This document shows positions 8,356 through 14,530 of a DNA stretch of 40,707 nucleotides, one piece after another. The stretch lies in IMG/VR virus record IMGVR_UViG_3300028653_000170, positions 1 through 40,707 of that record; one strand, written 5' to 3'. The translations under genes and the position numbers were made by a program. The notes beneath the pieces were generated by a model. It was not told the origin of the DNA. It did not search any database and saw nothing but the letters and a program-made list of their open reading frames with translations. Position 1 is the stretch's first letter, and each line of letters starts with the position of its first letter. Origin of the DNA: a virus.

Positions 8356-9464
8356 TCATCCTCCTTACCTATAAACTTTGCATATCGTTTTCGAATAACG
8401 TCGCAATATTTAGGGTCTATTTCCATCATGTAACAGGTTCTGTTTAGTTGTTCACAGGCTATTAGGGTTGAACCACTACCACCGAATAGGTCTAATACTG
8501 TACCCTCTTTTTTGCTACTGTTACCTATTGCTCTTGCTGATAACTCTACGGGTTTTTGTGTTGGGTGATTGTAGCTTGCTGTGCTATCACGCTTAAAGTT
8601 CCATACATTGCTCTCGGAGTTAGTATCTAAAGTTCCATAAAAGGCGATAAACTCGTGTTGTTGCCTGTAACCAGCACCAAGACCAATACTTCCCTTGTCC
8701 CATACAATAACATTGTTAGGTTTACCAAGTGCCAAAAAGAAATCGGGGTAACTTTGCCAATTACAACAAATGTATTTAGGCATCTGTAGCCAACCCAATG
8801 AGTCATAAATAAATTCCTTCAAATGCTCACCCTCCAAATTATCTCCAACAATGCCTCCCCACGGTTTTCGTCTATCCTTATCTACACGAGATACATAATC
8901 AACCCCATAAGGAGGGTCAGTAAACACCATGTCTGCCTTCTGTCCATTCATTAGCTTTTCTACATCTTCTATCTTTGTACTATCGCCACACATTAGTCTG
9001 TGTCTGCCTAACTGATAGACCTCACCTAACTTACTTATTGCGGGTTCGGTTGATACTTCTGGAGGTTCATCTTCTACTACTTCGTCTGACTTCCAGCCAC
9101 TCGTATCTATACCCCATTCGTCTAAGGGTAGGTCTGACCACTCATTTGCCAAAGCGTCATCATCCCATTCCCCAAAAGGCACGTTATCTTTAATTATAAA
9201 TTCACGTTTTTGATTCTCATTCCAGCCTTTGGCCTCAAGGAAACATTTATCACTAAATACAACACCCTCTTTAATAAGTTCCTGCATAGCACGAAGCAGC
9301 ATATTACCTCCAAGAACAATACCATCCTCATCATATACAATAGGTCGTTTCTCTAACATTTGTGGAAATTCTCGTAGGGACTTCTTCAGTTTTTCAAACA
9401 TTTCCTTATCAATTGTTCTTGGATTACTGGGGTTGTATTTTAGACGGATCAAGACATTGTCCAT
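8325..9464 (-). CDS. ParB-like domain fused to DNA (N4/N6) methyltransferase
   Basis: The 379-residue protein has an N-terminal ParB/Srx-like domain (residues about 1-100; RPIVYDEDGIVLGGNMLLRAM) and a C-terminal DNA methylase. The methylase shows the catalytic DPPY at residues 183-186, HPTQKP near 300 and the SAM-binding FGGSGST near 328, an order typical of beta-class adenine or cytosine-N4 enzymes. It likely methylates phage DNA against host restriction. The gene overlaps TerS by 31 bases. A TATAAT hexamer (9471-9476) lies exactly 6 nt before the ATG, with AAGGAT in between, so an internal promoter is possible, but no good -35 was seen. Confidence 0.93.
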   Translation of the reverse strand: MDNVLIRLKYNPSNPRTIDKEMFEKLKKSLREFPQMLEKRPIVYDEDGIVLGGNMLLRAMQELIKEGVVFSDKCFLEAKGWNENQKREFIIKDNVPFGEWDDDALANEWSDLPLDEWGIDTSGWKSDEVVEDEPPEVSTEPAISKLGEVYQLGRHRLMCGDSTKIEDVEKLMNGQKADMVFTDPPYGVDYVSRVDKDRRKPWGGIVGDNLEGEHLKEFIYDSLGWLQMPKYICCNWQSYPDFFLALGKPNNVIVWDKGSIGLGAGYRQQHEFIAFYGTLDTNSESNVWNFKRDSTASYNHPTQKPVELSARAIGNSSKKEGTVLDLFGGSGSTLIACEQLNRTCYMMEIDPKYCDVIRKRYAKFIGKEDEWHTITPVIL

Positions 9465-9476
9465 ATCCTTATTATA

Positions 9477-9644
9477 CTACTCTTTGATAACTATGGTGTG
9501 GTCTAAGAAATGCTTTATAACATACCTTAACCATAAGGGAGACAAAATACCACACGTTATTAAGGTTAAGACAAACCACATTAAATTACCTAACAAGAAG
9601 TTAAGCCAATTTCCACTGTATTCTAGTCTGTGTCGTTCGTTCAT
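9477..9644 (-). CDS. Small membrane protein (55 aa)
   Basis: This short frame encodes a 55-residue protein with a central hydrophobic stretch (about residues 14-40, including LLGNLMWFVLTLITCGIL) and polar ends, so one long or two short membrane helices. The ITCGILSPLW turn recalls DUF898-like small membrane proteins. Gene support is strong for its size: AAAGGAGG Shine-Dalgarno, ATGA overlap with the upstream gene and stop 12 bases before the methyltransferase ATG. Confidence 0.72.
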   Translation of the reverse strand: MNERHRLEYSGNWLNFLLGNLMWFVLTLITCGILSPLWLRYVIKHFLDHTIVIKE

Positions 9645-9841
9645 TTTTGAGCCTCCTTTTGGTGTGTTTTCTCAAATACCGCTAATACATCACTATTACA
9701 AGCATCTACTATCCTCTTAGCATACTTAGAGTAAAAAGCCTCTACCGTGTGCTTGTTGTCAAAAGGTGACCATTCCTCGGGGTCACTAGCCTTCTTTATA
9801 AACTCTTTTAATATTATTGCTATTTCATTTTCTTTTGTCAT
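9641..9841 (-). CDS. Hypothetical protein (66 aa), predicted leaderless
   Basis: The 66-residue, mostly charged and helical protein has no recognised domain. Its ATG lies at the position expected for the transcription start of the promoter at 9848-9876, and no Shine-Dalgarno is present in the 6 bases between -10 box and ATG, so the mRNA is predicted to be leaderless. It opens an operon that continues into the membrane protein and the methyltransferase. Confidence 0.7.
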   Translation of the reverse strand: MTKENEIAIILKEFIKKASDPEEWSPFDNKHTVEAFYSKYAKRIVDACNSDVLAVFEKTHQKEAQK

Positions 9842-9847
9842 ATCTAC

Positions 9848-9876
9848 ATATTACACCATTGAGGCGTGCTTGTCAA
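9848..9876 (-). promoter_or_regulatory. Sigma70-type promoter, leaderless architecture
   Basis: Minus strand: -35 TTGACA (9876-9871), 17-nt spacer, -10 TAATAT (9853-9848). The -10 box ends exactly 6 nt before the ATG at 9841, so the start of transcription should coincide with the ATG. The spacer end (AATGGTG) also occurs in the promoter at 16217-16245. Confidence 0.78.
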
Positions 9877-10292
9877 TACTCTAACTCCTTGATCTTCCGT
9901 TTATATATTTCCTTTAATTCTAACAGTTCCTCCCGCTTCCATACGATCTCTTTACGATTCAACTCTATTAGCTCATTAACTCTTTCCCTACCTATTTCAT
10001 CTTCCAGTTTCAAAGCGTATTCAGCCTCGCATCCATTAAGATAGAAATTGCATCTTTCACACTGACCATGAACATTATCTTCCATAAGATAAGTTACTTT
10101 ATTCTTGCCATGTTTAAAATGTCCCGCATGAGCATCACCCATAGGTATACTAGCTCCACATGTATAACAATTTAAATATCCTCTACCTTGGCAGTCTCTT
10201 AATCTTATAAAGCGAGAAAACAGTATCCAAACCTGGTCTCGAAGCTTGGATATTGTTAATGTTTTCTTTTTCTTTCCACCAATTGACGTCAT
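9873..10292 (-). CDS. ninG: NinG/Rap-like recombination protein
   Basis: The 139-residue protein matches the lambda NinG (Rap) family, zinc-binding recombination proteins that act on branched DNA. It has a CYTCG pair (Cys42, Cys45), the signature GDAHAGHF (His55, His58), and HGQCERCNFYLNG (Cys78, Cys81), followed by a charged helix. Length is close to the family norm for short members (lambda NinG about 204). Its stop lies just inside the -35 region of the next promoter. It overlaps the upstream zinc protein by 4 bases. Confidence 0.88.
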   Translation of the reverse strand: MTSIGGKKKKTLTISKLRDQVWILFSRFIRLRDCQGRGYLNCYTCGASIPMGDAHAGHFKHGKNKVTYLMEDNVHGQCERCNFYLNGCEAEYALKLEDEIGRERVNELIELNRKEIVWKREELLELKEIYKRKIKELEY

Positions 10293-10606
10293 GATTTTAA
10301 AATATTTAACTTTCTACCCTTTCGATATTTTCTAGCCCTGCTGGCATCCAGTTCAAGAGCGTGCTTTCTCTTTCTCCACATTGATCTGTAACATGATCTA
10401 CAAAGGCCACTCTTGTTTCTTGCGCTTACTATATTGTCACACTCCGATCGTTTACATTTCTTTGCCTCGTTTGTTTCAACGTATAAATCAATTGCTTTGG
10501 CTGCTATATCGGTCATGTCATACACCGTGTAGTAGTGTTGCACCGGGATAAACTTACGCATGGCGCGCATGGCTTTGTTTTTCTTTTCTAAGATACTTAA
10601 TCCCAT
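10289..10606 (-). CDS. Small zinc-finger protein
   Basis: The 105-residue basic protein has a CKRSEC ... CRSC arrangement in its middle (residues about 52-75) and a very basic C-terminal tail (RKHALELDASRARKYRKGRK), which suggests nucleic-acid binding. The start could also be an internal Met (residue 13 or 16). It directly follows a frameshifted small gene (TAA immediately before ATG) and overlaps NinG by 4 bases. No family was recognised. Confidence 0.6.
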   Translation of the reverse strand: MGLSILEKKNKAMRAMRKFIPVQHYYTVYDMTDIAAKAIDLYVETNEAKKCKRSECDNIVSARNKSGLCRSCYRSMWRKRKHALELDASRARKYRKGRKLNILKS

Positions 10607-10709
10607 TTATTTTGCTACGCCGAGTTTTAAAATCTCTTGCGCTGTTCCATCGTCTTTGAACTTAACTTTGTCCTTGTAACACTTTTATGAATTGTCTAAG
10701 ACGCTTCAT
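10607..10709 (-). pseudogene. Small gene broken by a one-base frameshift
   Basis: An ATG at 10709 overlaps the upstream stop (ATGA) and has a good GGGAAG Shine-Dalgarno. The first frame ends after 15 codons. A shift in the ATAAAAG run (around codon 8-9) opens a second frame that ends with TAA exactly one base before the next gene's ATG. Joined, the two frames give about 33 residues (MKRLRQFIK... ending in EILKLGVAK). The exact fit at both ends suggests one gene with an extra A, real or from sequencing. Confidence 0.55.
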
Positions 10710-11002
10710 ATCTTCCCTTTTGTAGAGTCTGTGGGTTCAGTGTGTTTGGTATCTGTAGGTTTAATAGTTAGATATTTCTTATAGAAGATGTATTCATTAC
10801 TTTTTAAAAGCTCTTTCACATAATAAGTAAATAAATCTATTGGGGCATCTTTTACAGAACAAAACAGCTCTTGGTGGTTTATAGTACTTTCACCTAACAA
10901 TGAAGCCAATCTAATAACACAACCGTATTCATCTGGGTATGCCGATACCTCCACTTTGCCTCTTTTATCCCAGTATAAATTGGTCTGCTTGGTTATTTTC
11001 AT
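10706..11002 (-). CDS. Hypothetical protein (98 aa)
   Basis: No family was recognised for this 98-residue protein. It has a beta-rich start (NLYWDKRGKVEVSAYPDEYGCVIRLASLLG) and a helical second half, with a Thr/Lys-rich tail. An AAGGAG Shine-Dalgarno lies before ATG. It overlaps the Mom-like gene by 4 bases and may share its expression. Confidence 0.6.
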   Translation of the reverse strand: MKITKQTNLYWDKRGKVEVSAYPDEYGCVIRLASLLGESTINHQELFCSVKDAPIDLFTYYVKELLKSNEYIFYKKYLTIKPTDTKHTEPTDSTKGKI

Positions 11003-11607
11003 ATTATCTCCTTAACCTCAGTGTGTGAGGAGTCTAAATTATAAATAAATGTACATTTTCCTGCCGTCTTAATATATGTAGCCCTTCCTTCTTCCAACGC
11101 TGTCTTTATCTTTTGTGCAAACGGTTTCAGCTCTCCTTTGTATTTGGTTCGTATTGTTTTGTCATGATACCTTCTATCATTAAACATAATTACTCTAGCT
11201 CCCTTTATATCTGCCAGCTGTTCAAAGTTACTTGCTTTATAAATTATTCCGCTATGCCCGTATTCCTTGTCGGCATAACTTACAACCGTTTTTCCGTTCC
11301 AAGACTTACCCAATAACTTCAACGCCCTGCCTATAAAATAGGATTCCGCATTTCTAGGTGTGCTGTCGTCACAACACAGCCTCCTTAGTTCAATCACATC
11401 TGTTTCTTTTCCCCCAAACCTTTTCCATTGGTTTGCCATGGCCATTCTTCCAAAGAATAGGGCTCCTCTCATTGCCGCATCCGTATCAAACAAGGCGTAA
11501 CAGTAATCGGAGATGCACCCATTTATGCTTCCTGAATAGTGCCACTTCTCTATAAACTTTGTTATATCCTTCCTACTTACTTGTTTTACTTTCCAACCAC
11601 TCAACAT
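10999..11607 (-). CDS. Mom-like DNA adenine modification protein (GNAT-like)
   Basis: This 202-residue protein resembles the Mu Mom family, which converts adenines in phage DNA to a carbamoylmethyl (acetamido-type) form and blocks many restriction enzymes. Visible family pattern: KWHYSGSINGC near the start, LFFGRMA, the ELRRLCCDD..PRNAESYFIGRALKLL block in the middle, then VVSYADKEYGHSGIIYKASNF. Length fits Mom-type proteins. It is coupled to the 98-residue gene by a 4-base overlap. No separate Com-like regulator was identified, though several small zinc-finger proteins lie nearby (Mu Com is a zinc protein that activates mom translation). The family call is from pattern, not from a search. 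Confidence 0.82.
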   Translation of the reverse strand: MLSGWKVKQVSRKDITKFIEKWHYSGSINGCISDYCYALFDTDAAMRGALFFGRMAMANQWKRFGGKETDVIELRRLCCDDSTPRNAESYFIGRALKLLGKSWNGKTVVSYADKEYGHSGIIYKASNFEQLADIKGARVIMFNDRRYHDKTIRTKYKGELKPFAQKIKTALEEGRATYIKTAGKCTFIYNLDSSHTEVKEII

Positions 11608-11873
11608 AGATGTTCTCTCTCAAACTGTTTCCAAGTGTTTTTAATGGCGTCACAATCAGGAGGAGATACTATTCTTTCAAGTAGCATGGTGATATAAGTT
11701 TCAACAGCCTCTTTCTTAGACTCTTGTATAAGGGTTAGGATTTCATTAGTTAAACTGCTAATAGGAAAGTATATTTCCTGAAAGACTACACGCTCTTTGT
11801 TGTCATCAAAGGCTAATGGAGAGCTTGTATATTTCTTTAAAATTTCTTCTATTTTCTGTTCCGTATTAGTCAT
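11601..11873 (-). CDS. Hypothetical protein (90 aa)
   Basis: This 90-residue, predicted helical protein has no recognised domain. It is acidic and ends close to a run of charged residues (WKQFEREHLC). It overlaps both neighbours (7 and 8 bases) and so belongs to the same mRNA as the Mom-like gene. Confidence 0.6.
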   Translation of the reverse strand: MTNTEQKIEEILKKYTSSPLAFDDNKERVVFQEIYFPISSLTNEILTLIQESKKEAVETYITMLLERIVSPPDCDAIKNTWKQFEREHLC

Positions 11874-12234
11874 GTTCCTCCTTTACACTACTTGATGGGG
11901 TGGGTTTGAGCCTCCATCTTTTAATCCTACAGTCTTCAGATATCACATCTTCATATTCTTCAAATGACCCCCAATCAACTAGATCGTCCACGTCAACATT
12001 TACAAACCCGTAATGTCTTTTGACCTCGTTATCAAGTATTTTCTTTTGTTCCACATTTAATGCATCCTGATAGCAGTGAAACAAATCGTAACAGTACACG
12101 TTTATCGCTACGTTTATACCAACATACGGCATACAGTCAGTATCTACCCAACGGTTCATCTGCTCCAAAGTATACTTGGGATATTTACCTTGCCCGGTCT
12201 TTTCATATAAGCGTTCCCCTAGGATTAGCGTCAT
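11866..12234 (-). CDS. Hypothetical protein (122 aa)
   Basis: The 122-residue protein has aromatic-rich stretches (GINVAINVYCYDLFHCY) and an acidic middle (VNVDVDDLVDWGSFEEYEDV), with a basic, Ser-rich tail. No domain was recognised. The ATG shares one base with the upstream stop (12234), consistent with coupling. Confidence 0.6.
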   Translation of the reverse strand: MTLILGERLYEKTGQGKYPKYTLEQMNRWVDTDCMPYVGINVAINVYCYDLFHCYQDALNVEQKKILDNEVKRHYGFVNVDVDDLVDWGSFEEYEDVISEDCRIKRWRLKPTPSSSVKEEHD

Positions 12235-12509
12235 TATTTCCCCTCCTTTACACTACTTGTACTGGTAGTTAGATAGGGTTTAAATATTGCCATAATCTTA
12301 TCAATCCTTGCAGGGTTTTTATCGGCGTGGCGACTAGTCATGTGTTTACCTAATGAATTGGATTTGGCGTCAAGATAATTGGGAACTATATAGTCGCAGT
12401 AAGGGCATCTGTCACCGTACTTACTGAACAATGTTTCCTTTGAATACAAGACTTTCGCTGTTTCAAGTCGTAGTTCTTCTATATCCACAGTTTGGTTGTT
12501 ATTGGTCAT
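12234..12509 (-). CDS. Small C2H2-like zinc-finger protein
   Basis: The 91-residue protein contains CPYCDYIVPNYLD followed by LGKHMTSRH, the spacing of a C2H2 finger (Cys-x2-Cys ... His-x4-His). A short conserved finger of this kind in phages is usually DNA- or RNA-binding. The start overlaps the stop of the repeat-protein gene by 4 bases. No further function can be assigned. Confidence 0.65.
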   Translation of the reverse strand: MTNNNQTVDIEELRLETAKVLYSKETLFSKYGDRCPYCDYIVPNYLDAKSNSLGKHMTSRHADKNPARIDKIMAIFKPYLTTSTSSVKEGK

Positions 12510-12772
12510 ACCTCTATTACCTTTCCTGACTTATCAACTAAACTAATAGAGCCATCGCCAGAGCCATAGCCATAGCCATCGCCAGAGCCAGAGCCAGAGC
12601 CATCGCCATAGCCAGAGCCATCGCCAGAGCCATCGCCAGAGCCATAGCCATAGCCATAGCCATCGCCAGAGCCAGAGCCATAGCCAGAGCCATCGCCAGA
12701 GCCATAGCCAGAGCCATCGCCAGAGCCATAGCCATCGCCTTTCATTGTAGTTTCATCAATTACTTTTTCCAT
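12506..12772 (-). CDS. Gly-Ser-Asp-Tyr repeat protein
   Basis: After a 10-residue charged start (MEKVIDETTM), this 88-residue protein is almost entirely G-Y/S/D dipeptides (GDGYGSGDGSGYGSG style) up to a short hydrophobic-charged end (ISLVDKSGKVIEV). The DNA is a tandem array of 6-base units (12551-12739). The ATG at 12772 lies 2 bases after the stop of the DUF6948-like gene, with GGAAGAAA upstream; the longer frame would need TTG. Such glycine repeats suggest a flexible or phase-separating protein. Real function is unknown, but the frame is kept open through all repeats. Confidence 0.7.
   Translation of the reverse strand: MEKVIDETTMKGDGYGSGDGSGYGSGDGSGYGSGSGDGYGYGYGSGDGSGDGSGYGDGSGSGSGDGYGYGSGDGSISLVDKSGKVIEV
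12551..12739 (-). repeat. Hexanucleotide (GGN-dipeptide) tandem repeat array
   Basis: Plus-strand units are GCCATC, GCCAGA and GCCATA, each 6 bases, repeated about 31 times without a frame break. They encode Gly-Asp, Gly-Ser and Gly-Tyr. Array length could vary by whole units through slippage or recombination without breaking the gene. Confidence 0.9.
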
Positions 12773-12774
12773 AT

Positions 12775-13143
12775 TTATTTCTTCCAAACTGGTACAGATT
12801 TAATACTTTCCTGAGACTTTTCGGTTGCGGGTATTATTTCTATTGCTTCCGTTAGTATAATTTCCTCTACTTCGGTTGGAAATTTACAGTTGGAAACATT
12901 CGCCACACCATCTACTGCTAACTGGGATAATGAACATGCTCCGTCCCAGTACCAAAGTCTTCTAGCGTCGTTTAAATACACCTCTTTGCCATCTCTTGAC
13001 TTCAAATATCCTGCAAATACACCTGCAGAATAGGTACGAACTATTACATAGGTTAAACCATCTCTTGTAGCAATAGTGTTTTTAATACTATCTGCTGGTA
13101 TATACTTAACCCCATCTACTACTATTTCTTTTGTTTTTGTCAT
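12775..13143 (-). CDS. DUF6948-like protein
   Basis: The 122-residue protein fits the pattern of DUF6948 proteins: ATRDGLTYVIVRTYSAGVFAGYL, then ARRLWYWDGACSLSQLAVDGV and KFPTEVEEIILTEAIEII, ending in basic residues. These proteins are found in phages and metagenomes and often sit beside Gly-Tyr-Ser repeat proteins, as here. Function is unknown. A short upstream frame (13140-13187) overlaps its start. Confidence 0.8.
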   Translation of the reverse strand: MTKTKEIVVDGVKYIPADSIKNTIATRDGLTYVIVRTYSAGVFAGYLKSRDGKEVYLNDARRLWYWDGACSLSQLAVDGVANVSNCKFPTEVEEIILTEAIEIIPATEKSQESIKSVPVWKK

Positions 13144-13187
13144 ATAGACCTTTCAAAATTTAATAAATTAATACCTCTTTTAGTCAT
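13140..13187 (-). CDS. Possible leader mini-ORF (15 codons)
   Basis: A 15-codon frame (MTKRGINLLNFERSI) has a strong AGGAGG 4 nt before its ATG and ends in TGA overlapping the ATG of the DUF6948-like gene (ATATGA). Its own ATG sits within an ATGACTAA overlap with the preceding gene. It could couple translation into the next gene rather than make a functional peptide. Confidence 0.35.
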   Translation of the reverse strand: MTKRGINLLNFERSI

Positions 13188-13353
13188 AAGTCCTCCTAAT
13201 AGTGCTTCTAATTTTTTTACAACCAAAGCATACTTGTGTTAATGCGTCATGGAATGTTGAGTAAATAGCTTGTTGTGTGTGCTTGCCCTCGCATTCTTGT
13301 ATATGTTTGCGTACCTCCTCTACAGTTGTTAAACATTCGTAGTCAAATGTCAT
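13180..13353 (-). CDS. Hypothetical protein (57 aa)
   Basis: This 57-residue protein has Cys residues at 7, 21, 43 and 46 (CFGC near the C-terminus), with a polar, helical character. GGAGG lies 7 nt before ATG, and the ATG overlaps the upstream stop (ATGA). It fills what would otherwise be a gap of about 200 bases. No family was recognised. Confidence 0.65.
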   Translation of the reverse strand: MTFDYECLTTVEEVRKHIQECEGKHTQQAIYSTFHDALTQVCFGCKKIRSTIRRTYD

Positions 13354-14183
13354 TTTATTTCCTCCAATTCAACTAAATGATTTAACATCCATTTATCTAA
13401 TTTCTTATAAGCTGCTGACTCTGCTGACCATACTGCTGACTCTGCTGACCGTGCTGCTGACCTTGCTGCTGACCATGCTGCTGACCATACTGCTGACTCT
13501 GCTGACCGTGCTGCTGACTCTGCTGACCATACTGCTGACTCTGCTGACCTTGCTGCTGACCGTGCTGCTGACCATGCTGCTGACCATGCTGCTGACTCTG
13601 CTGACCGTGCTGCTGACTCTGCTGCTGACCATGCTGCTGACTCTGCTGACCGTGCTGCTGACCTTGCTGCTGACCATGCTGCTGACCATACTGCTGACTC
13701 TGCTGACCGTGCTGCTGACCATGCTGCTGACCATGCTGCTGACTCTGCTGACCGTGCTGCTGACTCTGCTGCTGTTCTATTTTCTTCCGTTGGTTCTTTT
13801 ACATATCTCTCAGCTGCTTCGATTGCTTCACGGGGTCTTTTATCTTCCGGGTATAGCTTTTCAAAGTTATCTAAACATAGATACGCTACAAAGATACTAA
13901 AGAGTACGCTATCCTTTTTCTGCCATTTATATGTTTTAGTAACTCTCATCTCCTGCCAAACATCTTTCGTATCCTCACTTTCATGTTTTCCTTTGACTTC
14001 TACCTCGGCCAATATCTCACCTTGTACATATGAAAATGCTTGGTAAATACCCTTTGAACAGTGAAATCCTGATTCACAGAGTTCAATTTCACCGTCGTGT
14101 TTATACCACACACCTTTTTTCCACTTAAAGTCTCCGTGAGATGATTTATTGCCTTTTAATAGAAATTTATATCTTTTAGTCAT
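13350..14183 (-). CDS. DUF7666-like protein with Ala-Trp/Arg-Ser-Ala repeats
   Basis: The 277-residue protein has an N-terminal globular part (about residues 1-130) with the pattern of DUF7666 proteins: HDGEIELCESGFHCSKGIYQAFSYVQGEILAEVEV and VTKTYKWQKKDSVLF. Then come about 120 residues of tandem A[W/R]SA and ESA units, and a short end (YKKLDKWMLNHLVELEEIK). The repeats are predicted alpha-helical and could form a long helical or coiled structure. DNA repeat units are 9 and 12 bases. Start by ATGA overlap with the 58-residue gene. Function unknown. Confidence 0.78.
   Translation of the reverse strand: MTKRYKFLLKGNKSSHGDFKWKKGVWYKHDGEIELCESGFHCSKGIYQAFSYVQGEILAEVEVKGKHESEDTKDVWQEMRVTKTYKWQKKDSVLFSIFVAYLCLDNFEKLYPEDKRPREAIEAAERYVKEPTEENRTAAESAARSAESAAWSAAWSAARSAESAVWSAAWSAARSAARSAESAAWSAAESAARSAESAAWSAAWSAARSAARSAESAVWSAESAARSAESAVWSAAWSAARSAARSAESAVWSAESAAYKKLDKWMLNHLVELEEIK
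13411..13774 (-). repeat. 9/12-base tandem repeat array (A[W/R]SA, ESA units)
   Basis: Plus-strand units TGCTGACCATGC (A-W-S-A), TGCTGACCGTGC or CCTTGC (A-R-S-A) and the 9-base TCTGCTGAC (E-S-A) alternate over about 360 bases. Larger blocks (for example the run from ESA through VWSA) also recur, so copies have been spread by block duplication. All units keep the frame. Confidence 0.9.
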
Positions 14184-14356
14184 TGTCTTTCTCCATGAAG
14201 GTAGAATCCTTCTCGTTCTCTTTCTACCTCGGTAAAGCTTCCATCAGCATGTGCCATTAAAGTACCGTCTTGCAGCCCATCTATTTCGTTTAATAATCTC
14301 TGAGCTTTTATTAAGTAGTGATTTTTAAACTTTATTTTCTTCATTATTGTTTTCAT
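14180..14356 (-). CDS. Hypothetical basic protein (58 aa)
   Basis: A 58-residue frame: a basic N-terminus (MKTIMKKIKFKNHYLIKAQ) followed by a charged, Glu-rich end. GAAAGG lies 4 nt before the ATG and the stop overlaps the next ATG (ATGA), so it is probably a true gene. It is the first gene behind the promoter at 14391-14419. No family was recognised. Confidence 0.65.
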   Translation of the reverse strand: MKTIMKKIKFKNHYLIKAQRLLNEIDGLQDGTLMAHADGSFTEVEREREGFYLHGERQ

Positions 14357-14390
14357 TTTCGCCTTTCAAATTTAATAGTTTTCTATCTTA

Positions 14391-14419
14391 ATTATTACCT
14401 ATTTACTAACTCGTGTCAA
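14391..14419 (-). promoter_or_regulatory. Sigma70-type promoter for the repeat-protein operon
   Basis: Minus strand: -35 TTGACA (14419-14414), 17-nt spacer, -10 AATAAT (14396-14391; five of six matches). The context CTATTGACAC is shared with the promoter at 16217-16245. A leader of about 28 bases carries GAAAGG as Shine-Dalgarno. Confidence 0.75.
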
Positions 14420-14440
14420 TAGATAGTTTATACCTTAAAC

Positions 14441-14518
14441 ACCGTACCCCCGTTGAAAGGCGAGACTATTAAACTCGCAAAGACCGAGGTACGGTGGCCG
14501 AGGTACAAACCAAGGCCA
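14441..14518 (-). other. Structured intergenic element
   Basis: An 8-bp perfect stem (14441-14448 with 14488-14495) encloses a 5-bp hairpin (GCGAG 14460-14464 with CTCGC 14474-14478). Beside it lies a second hairpin (14495-14499 with 14514-14518). The 9-base direct repeat CCGAGGTAC (14484-14492, 14498-14506) offers two alternative pairings for the same partner. There is no U-run, so it is not a plain terminator. It lies between a gene stop (14531) and the promoter at 14391-14419; a 3' UTR element, switch or protein site are possible. Confidence 0.5.
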
Positions 14519-14530
14519 ACCTAATATGGT

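Noticed and set aside
9471-9476. TATAAT 6 nt before the methyltransferase ATG as a fourth leaderless promoter
   Set aside because: No -35 match at normal spacing, and AAGGAT in the gap can act as a Shine-Dalgarno; kept only as a possibility in the gene entry.
12538-12735. Minus-strand Ala-Leu-Met repeat frame
   Set aside because: It is the second frame of the hexamer array, opened only by the repeat.
13405-13734. Ser-Met-Val repeat frame on the minus strand
   Set aside because: Shadow frame of the Ala-Trp/Arg-Ser-Ala array; no start signal.
13411-13774. Repeat cluster as a CRISPR array
   Set aside because: Units are short, contiguous and coding; there are no unique spacers and no cas genes.
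13451-13900. Long plus-strand frame rich in Leu and Thr over the repeat array
   Set aside because: It arises from the repeat DNA of the DUF7666-like gene; no Shine-Dalgarno and no domain pattern, while the minus-strand frame has both coupling and a recognisable N-terminus.
14441-14518. tRNA or tmRNA
   Set aside because: The stem closes only about 55 bases and the arms do not match a cloverleaf on either strand.
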